A DNA stretch of 64,000 bases from Nonomuraea indica (GTDB lineage Bacteria; Actinomycetota; Actinomycetes; Streptosporangiales; Streptosporangiaceae). Shown here piece by piece: positions 33,861 through 42,488 of the stretch. A program made the translations under genes and the position numbers. Below the pieces are notes generated by a model that was given only the letters and a program-made list of their open reading frames with translations, did not search any database and had not been told where the DNA came from. The first letter of the stretch is position 1, and each line of letters opens with the position of its first letter. The stretch is taken from assembly GCF_002850745.1 (NCBI RefSeq), contig NZ_KZ559480.1:1-64000 (forward strand), in the 5' to 3' direction.

Positions 33861-35390
33861 GTGACGGATGATTACCTTGTGAGGATCGGCCGGTTGATCC
33901 GGGACGCCCGCCAGCATCGCGGGTGGACACAGCTTCAGCTGGCCGACGCCCTCGCCACCAGCCAGAGCGCGGTCAACCGCATCGAGCGCGGCAACCAGAA
34001 CATCAGTCTTGAGATGATCGCCCGCATCGGTGAGGCCCTCGACAGCGAGATCGTCTCCCTCGGCTACGCCGGCCCGATGCACCTGCGCGTGGTCGGCGGC
34101 CGGCGCCTGTCGGGCAGCATCGACGTCAAGACGTCCAAGAACGCCTGCGTCGCCCTGCTGTGCGCGTCGCTGCTCAACTCCGGCCGGACGATCCTGCGCA
34201 AGGTGGCCCGCATCGAGGAGGTCTACCGCATCCTCGAGGTGCTCGCCTCCATCGGGGTGCGGGCCCGCTGGATCAACGAGGGCAACGACCTGGAGATCAT
34301 CCCCCCGGCCCGCCTCGAACTCGAGGCGATGGACACCGACGCCGCCCGCCGCACCCGCAGCGTCATCATGTTCCTCGGCCCGCTGATGCACCGCACCGAC
34401 CAGTTCAACATCCCGTACGCGGGCGGCTGCGACCTGGGCACCCGCACCGTCCAGCCGCACATGTCGGCCCTGCGCCACTTCGGCCTCGACATCACCGCCA
34501 CCGGCGGCTTCTACCACGCCCGCGTCGACCCGACCGTGTCACCGTCACGCGCCATCGTGCTGACCGAACGCGGCGACACCGTGACCGAGAACGCCCTGCT
34601 GGCCGCCGCCCGCCACGACGGTGTCACCGTCATCCGCAACGCCTCCTCCAACTACATGGTCCAGGACCTGTGCTTCTTCCTGGAGCAGCTCGGCGTGAAG
34701 GTGGAAGGCATCGGCACCACCACGCTGACCGTCCACGGCGTCCCCGACATCGAGTGCGACGTCGACTACTCCCCCTCCGAGGACCCCGTCGAGGCGATGA
34801 GCCTGCTGGCCGCCGCCGTCGTCACCTCCTCGGAGCTGACGATCTGCCGCGTGCCGGTCGAGTTCCTGGAGATCGAGCTGGCCGTCCTGGAGGAGATGGG
34901 CCTCGACCACGACCGGGGCGGCGAGTACGCGGCGGCCAACGGCCGCACCCGGCTCGTCGACCTGACCGTGCGCCCGTCGAAGCTCGTCTCCCCCATCGAC
35001 AAGATCCACCCCATGCCGTTCCCGGGGCTGAACATCGACAACGTGCCGTTCTTCGCGGCCATCGCCGCAGCGGCGCAGGGCTCGACCCTCATCCACGACT
35101 GGGTCTATGACAACCGGGCCATCTACCTGACCGAGCTGACCCGGCTCGGCGCGTCGGTGAAACTCCTCGACCCGCACCGGGTGCTCGTCGAGGGACCCAC
35201 CCGCTGGCGCAGCGCCGAGATGATGTGCCCGCCCGCCCTGCGCCCCGCCGTGGTGGTCCTGCTGGCCATGATGGCCGCCGAGGGCACGTCCGTCCTGCGC
35301 AACGTGTACGTGATCAACCGCGGCTACGAGGACCTGGCGGAGCGCCTCAACGCCCTCGGAGCCAGGATCGAGACCTTCCGCGACATCTGA
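33861..35390 (+). CDS. XRE helix-turn-helix domain fused to a MurA-like enolpyruvyl transferase
   Basis: A 509-residue fusion. Residues 1-62 are an XRE DNA-binding domain (WTQLQLADALATSQSAVNRIERG). Residues about 70-505 are a MurA/EPSP synthase-fold domain. MurA landmarks are kept: Lys93-Asn94 (TSKNA), Cys190 in GGCDLGTR (the PEP/fosfomycin cysteine region), Asp393 in GLNIDN, and DNRAIYLTELTRLGA. It could be an active UDP-GlcNAc carboxyvinyltransferase, a ligand-sensing repressor, or both. The GTG start lies 17 bases after the hypX-like stop, suggesting co-transcription. Confidence 0.88.
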   Translation: MTDDYLVRIGRLIRDARQHRGWTQLQLADALATSQSAVNRIERGNQNISLEMIARIGEALDSEIVSLGYAGPMHLRVVGGRRLSGSIDVKTSKNACVALLCASLLNSGRTILRKVARIEEVYRILEVLASIGVRARWINEGNDLEIIPPARLELEAMDTDAARRTRSVIMFLGPLMHRTDQFNIPYAGGCDLGTRTVQPHMSALRHFGLDITATGGFYHARVDPTVSPSRAIVLTERGDTVTENALLAAARHDGVTVIRNASSNYMVQDLCFFLEQLGVKVEGIGTTTLTVHGVPDIECDVDYSPSEDPVEAMSLLAAAVVTSSELTICRVPVEFLEIELAVLEEMGLDHDRGGEYAAANGRTRLVDLTVRPSKLVSPIDKIHPMPFPGLNIDNVPFFAAIAAAAQGSTLIHDWVYDNRAIYLTELTRLGASVKLLDPHRVLVEGPTRWRSAEMMCPPALRPAVVVLLAMMAAEGTSVLRNVYVINRGYEDLAERLNALGARIETFRDI

Positions 35391-35479
35391 CCGGGCGCCT
35401 CGGCGTTTCTGTCGGTGCCGGCCGCTACCGTCTTCACCGGATCTTGTACGGATCGCTGTCCACGAGACGAGGGGGGACG

Positions 35480-36640
35480 GTGCGGCCTGCGGAGCTCGAC
35501 CGGGTGAGCGTGGCTGAGGCGGCTGACCGCTATGTGGAGCTGGTGCGCGCCAAGACGCTCACCGGAGCGCTGTCGCCGGCCACGGCAGAGGTCTACGCGC
35601 GTGACGTGGCGACGTTCGTGTCCCTGGCGGGGGCCGAGCGGGTGCTCGACGACCTGACAGGCGAAGACGTCGACGCGGTGCTGCTGGCCTTCGCCCGCAA
35701 ACCTGACGGCCGCCGTCCCGCCGGCCCGCCCGCCACCACCACGGGAGGTTCGGCGGGAAGCCCGGTGGGAGGGCCGGCGGGTGGATCGCCGTCCCGTTCC
35801 ACGCAGTCGCCGTCGTCCCAGGCCCGCTTCCGCCGCTCCATCTCGACCCTGTTCAAACACGCCGTCCTGGCCGGCTGGGTCCAGGTGGATCCCATGGCGG
35901 CCTCCACCGTCACCGCCAGGCAACGCGGCGGGCTGCGCCCCGAACGCCGCGCGCTGACCCGCGAGCAGGCCCAGGGCCTCGTCGGCGCCGCCCGCGCCCT
36001 GGAGCGTTCCCCCCGCGAAGGCCGCCGTGACCAGCGGATGGAGCTGCGTGACGCGCTGATCGTGCTCCTGCTGGCCACCGTCGGGCCCCGCGTGTCAGAG
36101 CTGGTCCGCGCCAACGTCGAGGACTTCTTCACCAATGACGGGGTCCGCTACTGGCGCATCTTCGGCAAGGGCGGCCGCACCCGTGACGTCCCCCTGCCCG
36201 CCGTCGTGGCCGAGTCGCTCGACGCCTACCTGGAGCGGGGCCGCGCCGCGGTGAGCGACAAGGCCCTGCTGCTGTCGTGGCGGGGCCGGCGGCTGGCCCG
36301 GGGCGACGTCCAAGGGGTGATCGACCGGGTCCAGGCCCGTGTCGACCCCGCGCAGCGCCGCACGGTCACCCCTCACGGGTTACGGCACACCACGGCCACC
36401 CACCTGCTGGCCGACGCGGTCGACATGGACGCCGTGCGGCGGGTGCTCGGCCACAGTGACCTTTCCACCCTGGGCCGCTACCGCGACGAGTTGCCGGGCG
36501 AGCTGGAGGTCGCGATGCGCGTCCACCCGCTGCTGCGCGCCGCCTCTCCCCCGGCGGCATCCCCGGCCGCATCCCCGGCTGGCTCTCCCCCGGCCGCCTC
36601 TCCCCCGGGCGCGGCGGCCGACGCCGATCCGTCCGCCTGA
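35480..36640 (+). CDS. XerC/D-like tyrosine recombinase/integrase
   Basis: A 386-residue tyrosine recombinase. The catalytic set is complete: Arg204 (GPRVSEL), Lys230 (GKGGRTRDVPL), His299 and Arg302 (TPHGLRHTTATHLL), His325 (VLGHSDLST) and the nucleophile Tyr334. The N-terminal SAM-like DNA-binding domain is interrupted by a Gly/Pro/Ser-rich linker (about 75-115), and the C-terminus is a Pro/Ala/Ser tail. No attachment site or prophage genes are nearby. The GTG start has GAGGGGGGA upstream, and the gene is 89 bases after XRE-MurA. Confidence 0.85.
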   Translation: MRPAELDRVSVAEAADRYVELVRAKTLTGALSPATAEVYARDVATFVSLAGAERVLDDLTGEDVDAVLLAFARKPDGRRPAGPPATTTGGSAGSPVGGPAGGSPSRSTQSPSSQARFRRSISTLFKHAVLAGWVQVDPMAASTVTARQRGGLRPERRALTREQAQGLVGAARALERSPREGRRDQRMELRDALIVLLLATVGPRVSELVRANVEDFFTNDGVRYWRIFGKGGRTRDVPLPAVVAESLDAYLERGRAAVSDKALLLSWRGRRLARGDVQGVIDRVQARVDPAQRRTVTPHGLRHTTATHLLADAVDMDAVRRVLGHSDLSTLGRYRDELPGELEVAMRVHPLLRAASPPAASPAASPAGSPPAASPPGAAADADPSA

Positions 36641-36680
36641 CCGCCACGCCGGAGCCCCGGCCGGGCGGGGGCCCGGCCGG

Positions 36681-37559
36681 TCAGCGGGTGAGCAGGTCCC
36701 GCAGGGCCTCGGCGACGTCGGCCGGCGCCTCCTCGGCCATGAAGTGGCCGCAGGTGACGGTCGTGTGCCGCAGATCCGGCGCCCACGCACCCCACAACGC
36801 GGCGGCGTCGAACCCCAGCGCCGCACCCCAGTCCTGCTGGAGCACAGCGACCGGCATGCGCAGCCGGTTGCCCGCCTCCCGGTCCACCCGGTCATGCTCG
36901 ACGTCCACACCCGCCGAGGCGCGGTAGTCGGCCACGATCGACGGCACCGCCTCACGGCAGGCCCGCAGGTACGCGGCACGGACGTCGGCCGGGATCGCCG
37001 CGGGATCACTCGTCCAGATGTCGAGGAAATACCCGAAGAAGGCGTCCGCGCTCGCGGCGATCATCTGCTCGGGCAGGCCCGGCGGCTGGGCCATCAGATA
37101 CAGGTGGAAGCCCACCGCCGCGCCCAGGCCGTGCATCACCTCCCACATGTCGAGCGTCGGCAGCACGTCCAGGCAGGCGAGATGACTGATCGCCGCCGGA
37201 TGGTCGAGCCCGGCGCGGAAGGCCACCAGCGCTCCCCGGTCGTGACCGGCCAGCGCGAACCGTTCATGTCCCAGAGCGCGCGCCAGGGCGACGACGTCGG
37301 CCGCCATCGCCCGTTTGGCATAGGTGCCGGGGCCGGTGACGGCGGGCTTGTCGCTGGCCCCGTACCCGCGCAGGTCGGGACAGATGACGGTGTGATCAGC
37401 GGCCAGGTCCGCGGCGACGTGCCGCCACATCAGGTGGGTCTGTGGGAAGCCGTGCAACAGCATGACGGGACTGCCCGAACCGGCGACGGCCACGTTCAGG
37501 GACAGCCCGTCGGCGACAGGGACGCGCCGGTAGTCGAAGCCGTTGATGGTGTGCGGCAT
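36681..37559 (-). CDS. Alpha/beta hydrolase of the haloacetate dehalogenase/epoxide hydrolase group
   Basis: A 292-residue alpha/beta hydrolase. The oxyanion segment is LLHGFPQTH, the nucleophile is Asp107 in AGHDRGA, and the catalytic His lies in TCGHFMAEEAP near the C-terminus. CPDLRGYGASDKP and the Asp nucleophile match fluoroacetate dehalogenase-like proteins. The second Arg of the DRGAR motif of true fluoroacetate dehalogenases is Leu here, so defluorination is doubtful and epoxide or haloacid hydrolysis is equally possible. Confidence 0.8.
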   Translation of the reverse strand: MPHTINGFDYRRVPVADGLSLNVAVAGSGSPVMLLHGFPQTHLMWRHVAADLAADHTVICPDLRGYGASDKPAVTGPGTYAKRAMAADVVALARALGHERFALAGHDRGALVAFRAGLDHPAAISHLACLDVLPTLDMWEVMHGLGAAVGFHLYLMAQPPGLPEQMIAASADAFFGYFLDIWTSDPAAIPADVRAAYLRACREAVPSIVADYRASAGVDVEHDRVDREAGNRLRMPVAVLQQDWGAALGFDAAALWGAWAPDLRHTTVTCGHFMAEEAPADVAEALRDLLTR

Positions 37560-37874
37560 GGCGGGACGCCTCTCTCCTCGGGTTGAGTGGTCGCCCCCCA
37601 GCCTGGCGGGCGTGAATGAGCATCCGGTCAGCGCGCTACCGTGACGAGAGAAGCGTCGACCAGCACCGCACGATGCACGGCCGTGCGGGTGGGCGGTGGG
37701 GGTCGTACATTGTGCAGGCGGTCGGGCGGTCGTGGTCGTGCGGGCGGTCAGCCGGGTGTATGCGCCGGGTGGACAGGCGGGCGTGGCCGCCCCGGCGAGC
37801 GACGGCTCGTGAGGATGGCCGGGCGGAATGGCTCAACAGGGGGCGCGGCGAGCGGCGAGTGGGAGGACGGCGAG
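37560..37874. other. Divergent intergenic region, hydrolase/BTAD regulator
   Basis: A 315-base region between the dehalogenase-like gene and the BTAD regulator. It is uniformly GC-rich, with GTGGTCGTGCGGGCGG-type runs. I see no gene, no clear promoter and no inverted repeat of note. The BTAD ribosome site GGGAGGA lies at 37861-37867. Confidence 0.4.
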
Positions 37875-40259
37875 GTGGGGGTCACGTTCGGGGTTCTCGG
37901 ACCGGTGACGGCCTGGGACGCCGCCGAGGACCCCGTCGCCCTGAGAGGGCCACGCCACCGCGCCGTCCTGGCCCGCCTCATCGTCGCCCGCCGCCGCGTC
38001 GTCCCCGTCACCCACCTCGTCGACGACCTGTGGGACGACCCTCCCCAGGGTGCGATCAGCGCCGTACGGACGTTCGTCGCGGCCCTGCGCCGCGCCCTGG
38101 AACCCGCACGGCCACCCCGCGCCCCCGCCACGCTGCTGGTCACCGAAGGCCCCGGGTACGCGTTGCGCGCGGCGGCGCGGGACGTGGACGCCTGGCGCTT
38201 CGAACACGCGGTCACCACCACGACGGCCCTGCCACCGGACCGCGCCGCAAGCCGGCTGCGGGAGGCGCTCGGGTGGTGGCGCGGCCCCGCCTACGCCGAC
38301 TTCGCCGACCAGGACTGGGCTCGCGCCGAACGCTCCCGCCTCGCCGAGCTGCGGCTGCACGCCGTCGAACGGCTCGCCGACGCCCGCCTGAGCCTCGGTC
38401 TGGCCGCCGAAACGGTTCCGGACCTCGATGCTCACGTGGCCGAGCACCCGTGGCGTGAGGAAGGGTGGCGGCTGCTGGGGCTGGCGCTGTACCGCACCGG
38501 CCGGCAGGGTGAGGCGCTGGCCGTGCTCCGCCGTGCCCGCACGCTTCTCGTCGAACAGCTCGGCGTGGACCCCGGCCCCGCGTTGCGCCGGCTGGAGACC
38601 GACATCCTCCACCAGGCCGATCACCTGCACCCCGCCGGCCTCGACACCACCGCTGCCCTCACCTCCGCTGTCACCTCCGCTGTCACCCCCGCTGTCACCC
38701 CTGGCGCCGCTGCTGGCCCCGTCCTCGGCACCACTCATGGCCTTCTCGGTGCCATCCCTCGCCCCCTTCCTGGCACCGATCCCGATCCTGGCTCCGCGGA
38801 GACGGCGGACCGCGTGTGGGCCCGGGCCGCCGCCCTCTACGACCGCGCCGTCGCCCCAGGGGCCCGCGCCCGCCTGGAGTCCACGGTCGCTCTGCTGCGC
38901 AACCTCGCGGTGACCGGCGGGGGCGGCCTGCGGGCGGCACGCGAGCACCGCGTCGCCGCCATCGCCGCCGCCGAAGAGCTGGGCGACGCCGAACTGACCG
39001 CCCGGGTGATCGGCGCCTACGACGTCCCGGCCATCTGGACCCGCTCCGATGACCCCCGCCAGGCGGCGCACGTGATCGCAGCCGCCGAACGCGCCCTGGG
39101 CGCGCTTCCGGCCAGCGGATGCGAGGCGGCCCGGGCGCGGCTGTTGGCCACGATCGCCCTGGAGTCACGCGGCAGCCGCCTGACGCGCGGCCCCTCTGCC
39201 GCCCGGCAGGCGGAGGACATCTCTCGCAGCCTGCAGGACCCGGGGCTGCTGGCCTTCGCCCTGAACGGCGTGTTCATGCAGAGTTTCGACCGGACCGGTC
39301 TGGCGGGCCGCCGTGACGGCCTCGGCGCCGAGCTGGTCGCGCTGTCGGCCCGGCACGGCCTGGTCACCTACGAGGTGCTGGGCCACCTGGTCCGGATGCA
39401 GGCCCGCGCCGGGCTCGGTGACCTCACCGGCGCCGACGGCCACGCGGCGGCCGTGGACGGGCTCGCGGGACGGCACGAACTTCCACTGGCGGGCGTGTTC
39501 ACCCGCTGGTACCGGGCCACGCGCCTGGCCGAGACGGGGCGGGCGCCGTTCGGACGGGTGGAGGCGGCTTACCGGCAGGCCGCCGAGCTGCTGGACGGCT
39601 CCGGGATGCCGGGCCTGGAAGACGGCCTGCTGCCGCTGGCCCTCCTGTGCGCACGCCTGCGGTACGGGATGCGGGGTCCGGCCCACGTCCACGGCGGCCG
39701 GCGGCCCCACCCGAGTTCCACCGGCCTCCCCACCGGCCCGCCCGCCGTGCTGCCCACGGACCGCGACGGCGCCCTCGACAGCCTCGACACTGGTCTGCCC
39801 GTACAGACCGGCCTGCCCGCCTTCCAGGACGGCGGAGAGGGTGGTGGCGGGGGGCCGGAGGTGTCGGCTTTCGCGTGGACCAGGGAGCTGAGCGCGTGGA
39901 GCGACAGCACGCAGGCCGACTGGGGCCCGTACGAGCCCTGGATCCGCCCACTGGTGCTCCTGTCACAGGGCCGCCGGCGCGAGGCCGCCAGCACACTGCG
40001 CGAGACGCCGGAGCCACCCCGCGACCTGCTGATGGAGGCCCTGTGGTGTCTCACCGGCCGGGCGGCGCTGGCTCTCGGCGACCGCCGGACGATGGAACGC
40101 GTCCACGCCGAACTGCTTCCCGCCGAAGGGGAGCTGGCCGGGGCGGGCAGTGGCGTGCTGACGCTCGGCCCGGTGGCGCACCACCTGGCGGACCTGGCCA
40201 CGGCCCTGGGCCGCACCCGGCAGGCCGGGCAGCACCGGTCCAGAGCACGGGACGGCTGA
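37875..40259 (+). CDS. SARP/AfsR-like BTAD-domain transcriptional regulator
   Basis: A 794-residue regulator. The N-terminal OmpR-type winged helix (about 1-95: FGVLGPVTAWD, LRGPRHRAVLARLIVARRRVV, DLWDDPPQGAISAVRTFVAALRRAL) is followed by the bacterial transcriptional activation domain (about 100-250, DVDAWRFEHAV to LGVDPGPALRRLETDIL). The C-terminal 500 residues are helical and TPR-like without an NB-ARC Walker A, unlike full AfsR. A 15-bp repeat encodes TSAVTSAVTPAVT. Such regulators often activate secondary metabolism, but no biosynthetic cluster is present here. Confidence 0.87.
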   Translation: MGVTFGVLGPVTAWDAAEDPVALRGPRHRAVLARLIVARRRVVPVTHLVDDLWDDPPQGAISAVRTFVAALRRALEPARPPRAPATLLVTEGPGYALRAAARDVDAWRFEHAVTTTTALPPDRAASRLREALGWWRGPAYADFADQDWARAERSRLAELRLHAVERLADARLSLGLAAETVPDLDAHVAEHPWREEGWRLLGLALYRTGRQGEALAVLRRARTLLVEQLGVDPGPALRRLETDILHQADHLHPAGLDTTAALTSAVTSAVTPAVTPGAAAGPVLGTTHGLLGAIPRPLPGTDPDPGSAETADRVWARAAALYDRAVAPGARARLESTVALLRNLAVTGGGGLRAAREHRVAAIAAAEELGDAELTARVIGAYDVPAIWTRSDDPRQAAHVIAAAERALGALPASGCEAARARLLATIALESRGSRLTRGPSAARQAEDISRSLQDPGLLAFALNGVFMQSFDRTGLAGRRDGLGAELVALSARHGLVTYEVLGHLVRMQARAGLGDLTGADGHAAAVDGLAGRHELPLAGVFTRWYRATRLAETGRAPFGRVEAAYRQAAELLDGSGMPGLEDGLLPLALLCARLRYGMRGPAHVHGGRRPHPSSTGLPTGPPAVLPTDRDGALDSLDTGLPVQTGLPAFQDGGEGGGGGPEVSAFAWTRELSAWSDSTQADWGPYEPWIRPLVLLSQGRRREAASTLRETPEPPRDLLMEALWCLTGRAALALGDRRTMERVHAELLPAEGELAGAGSGVLTLGPVAHHLADLATALGRTRQAGQHRSRARDG

Positions 40260-40389
40260 CCCCGGCCCTTTGCCCGCGACCCTCAGCATGCGCTGCTGAC
40301 TCCGGCCCTGCCCGATGACCCCGGGCATGTGCTGCCAGACGCTCCGCCTGCCACGCGCCCGGCCCTGGAGCGCGCGTAGGGTGCTGCTC

Positions 40390-40788
40390 ATGACGGGCGA
40401 GAGCGACCTGCGCAAGCTCCTCGGCGGCATGAGTCCGCGGCTGAACCCGGGCCGGTACGTGTTCACCACGGCGGGCGCGGAGGTGCCGACCGGCGTCACC
40501 CCCGTCGTCACGGTCGCCGAGGAGGAGGGCCTCACCCTGGTGATACGGCAGGACGAGGCTGACGCTGCCGGACTGGCGTACGACTATGTGGCGGGCTGGA
40601 TCACGTTGCGCGTCCACTCGGCGCTGGAGGCGGTGGGCCTCACCGCCGCCTTCGCCCGGGAACTCGCCGACGCCGGGCTGAGCTGCAACGTGGTCGCCGG
40701 CCTGCGCCACGACCACCTCTTCGTGCCGTACGAGAGCGCGGCGCGGGCGGTCGCCGTACTGGAGGACCTCGCCCGGAGATCCGCCTGA
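40390..40788 (+). CDS. ACT domain-containing protein
   Basis: A 132-residue protein with a tandem ACT-like pattern: LNPGRYVFTTA and VTPVVTVAEEEGLTLVI in the first half, WITLRVHSALEAVGLTAAFARELADAGLSCNVVAGLRHDHLFVP in the second (an ACT_7-type signature). Members probably bind amino acids. It starts 130 bases after the BTAD gene and may be independent. Confidence 0.82.
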   Translation: MTGESDLRKLLGGMSPRLNPGRYVFTTAGAEVPTGVTPVVTVAEEEGLTLVIRQDEADAAGLAYDYVAGWITLRVHSALEAVGLTAAFARELADAGLSCNVVAGLRHDHLFVPYESAARAVAVLEDLARRSA

Positions 40789-41379
40789 CCGGTGTGTGCC
40801 GCCGCGGCGTGGGCGGGCGCTCCGGACCGAGGCCGGCAGCGCCGCGAGGGCGGGCAGCGGGCAGGGTGGAGGCGGGCGCATGCTGGTCGTCGGCGACGGG
40901 GTTGACCGGCCTCGAGACATGGTCGGCGGCCTGCCGGTGCAGGAACGCGTCCCGCACGGCGTCCTCGGCGTCGGCGTCCTCGGCGGCGTCGGCGGCGGAG
41001 CCCAGCGGCCGGTACGCCGGCGAGCTCGCCACGGTGCGCGGCCTCGCCGGCGCCGCGAGCGTCGCCAGGCTTGACGAAGCCCGGCGACGGCAGGAACCGG
41101 GCAGGCCGCTGACCCGGTGGTGGCCCGTCGACCGGGGTTCAGGGTGAGGATCTCCTCGGCTGTTCCGTGGGTGGGCGTGCCTGTCTCAGTTCGCGGTCGA
41201 CGGCCCAGGCGTCCGCCACCGGTCCCATGTACCCGGCGCCGAAGCCATCGTCAAGATCACCGAGGTCCTGGCACCCCGCCGCCGTACCCACTGACCAAGC
41301 TGAGGGGCGGCTCGCTGGAGCTAGAGGAGTTCTGGGCTGTCAAGCGCGGTCTCGGCCGGCGCACGGCCAACGGCGCGGG
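40789..41379. other. Decayed region between ACT-domain and CGNR genes
   Basis: No intact gene is supported. It contains the ECF sigma factor remnant on the minus strand (about 40895-41040). On the plus strand, about 41188-41293, there is a short open segment ending in EAIVKITEVLAPRRRTH and a stop, which looks like another gene tail but cannot be assigned. Confidence 0.45.
40895..41040 (-). pseudogene. Remnant of an ECF sigma factor gene (SigJ-like)
   Basis: Translation of the minus strand gives YRPLGSAADAAEDADAEDAVRDAFLHRQAADHVS in one frame. This closely resembles the region 2 consensus of ECF sigma factors (AYRLLGSxxDAEDxVQDAFLRW). The AEDA unit is duplicated, and neither the N-terminus, region 4 nor any SnoaL-like tail is found nearby. 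It is therefore a decayed fragment, recognised by pattern alone. Confidence 0.5.
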
Positions 41380-42015
41380 TTATCGGTTTGTCGGCCGGCT
41401 TGTGGTCGAGGGCGCGGCGGACTTGCGGTGGTGAGAGGCGCGGGCTTTGGCGCGGTTCCCGCAGATGTCCATGGAGCACCAGGTCCGGCGCCGATTGCGG
41501 GAGTGGTCATAGTAGGCCCATCGGCAGCTCGGCTCCCGGCAGGCTTTCAGCCGTGTCCACGTGCCTTCGGCCACGGCCTCGGCCACGACGGCGAGCAGCC
41601 TGGCCAGCGCCGCCTCCACCGGCACCTGGGCATGGGCGACCAACCGGGGCGGGGAGGCGGTCACGTCGAGCACCAGCGGGAAGTCGCGAGTGAGGTCGGC
41701 GAGTTCGGCACGGGCGGCGGGGTTGAGGCCGTCCGGGCGCGGGCTGGAGACCGGCTCGGTGTTGTTCTCGGCGATCAGCGCGCGTAGTCCCTCGCGGATC
41801 CGTTCGGCACGGTCGCGCTGTTCGGCGTTCACCACCGTGCCAGCCGATATCAGGCCGCGGGCGTGCAACCACATCGCCAGCTGTTGCGGGGTTGCGATCT
41901 CGTCGCCGTCCCGGCGGCGGGTGTTGATGAACTCCTCGATCACGCGCAGCGGCATCGGCGCCGTCCCCGCTTCGAGGTTGTCCGGCACGGGCTCGGCAGC
42001 ACGCTCATCCATCAC
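41380..42015 (-). CDS. ABATE/CGNR zinc-finger regulator
   Basis: A 211-residue protein of the actinobacterial stress-regulator type: an N-terminal ABATE ligand-binding-like domain (FINTRRRDGDEIATPQQLAMWL) and a C-terminal zf-CGNR finger (CREPSCRWAYYDHSRNRRRTWCSMDICGNRAKAR) that should bind DNA. It diverges from a VOC gene across two short palindromes and likely regulates VOC and SRPBCC. A 42-base copy of its 3' region recurs at 51041. Confidence 0.87.
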   Translation of the reverse strand: MMDERAAEPVPDNLEAGTAPMPLRVIEEFINTRRRDGDEIATPQQLAMWLHARGLISAGTVVNAEQRDRAERIREGLRALIAENNTEPVSSPRPDGLNPAARAELADLTRDFPLVLDVTASPPRLVAHAQVPVEAALARLLAVVAEAVAEGTWTRLKACREPSCRWAYYDHSRNRRRTWCSMDICGNRAKARASHHRKSAAPSTTSRPTNR

Positions 42016-42048
42016 GTCTCGCAGCCTACCCGGCCATCGGCGATGGTA

Positions 42049-42077
42049 GGTTACTTAACCGACGTAATTGGTACGTC
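42049..42077. promoter_or_regulatory. Two adjacent dyads between the CGNR and VOC genes
   Basis: GGTTACTTAACC (42049-42060) has 5-bp arms around CT. It is followed at once by GACGTA-ATTGG-TACGTC (42061-42077), 6-bp arms with a 5-base spacer. The pair sits in an AT-rich 85-base divergent gap, 33 bases from the CGNR start and 24 from the VOC start, and is a good operator candidate for the CGNR protein. Confidence 0.55.
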
Positions 42078-42100
42078 AGTTAGATGAAAAGGAATCGCTG

Positions 42101-42436
42101 GTGAGCATCAGCATCGGCAACATCTGCATCGACACGAACGACTTGGCCGGCAGCACCGCCTTCTGGCAGGCCGTCACCGGATACCAGGTCGCGTCCTCGG
42201 ACGAAGGCGCCATCTACCTGGAGGACGCGAACAAGAGGGGCGTGGGCCTGTCGCTGCAGGCCGTGCCCGAGGGCCGGGAAGGCAAGAACCGGCTGCACCT
42301 GGACCTGTCCACTGATGACCTGGCAGGCGAGGTCGGCCGAATTCGGGCCCTTGGCGCGAGTGAAGTGCGGCGCTTCGACGGCTGGGTCGTGCTGGCCGAC
42401 CCCGAGGGCAACCAGTTCTGCGTCGTCGCCGCATAG
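42101..42436 (+). CDS. VOC (glyoxalase/dioxygenase) superfamily protein
   Basis: A 111-residue single VOC domain. SIGNICIDTNDLAGSTAFWQAVTGY opens the fold, RLHLDLSTDDLAGEVGRIRALGA is the second betaalphabeta unit, and WVVLADPEGNQFCVV is the closing strand with the ligand-position Glu. It may be a lyase, dioxygenase or drug-binding protein. GTG start at 42101 with AAAAGGA upstream. SRPBCC follows 52 bases later. Confidence 0.85.
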   Translation: MSISIGNICIDTNDLAGSTAFWQAVTGYQVASSDEGAIYLEDANKRGVGLSLQAVPEGREGKNRLHLDLSTDDLAGEVGRIRALGASEVRRFDGWVVLADPEGNQFCVVAA

Positions 42437-42488
42437 ACGCACCCACCACCGCGCGACACCAGTTCCCACCACTACAGAAGAGACAGAT

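Noticed and set aside
36681..37559. Calling the hydrolase a true fluoroacetate dehalogenase
   Set aside because: The Asp nucleophile and GHDRGA motif fit, but the second Arg that binds the carboxylate is replaced by Leu, so only the broader family was claimed.
41117..41434. 105-codon open frame with EEFWAVKRGL
   Set aside because: No recognisable family, poor ribosome site, overlaps the CGNR gene end; more likely decayed sequence than a gene.
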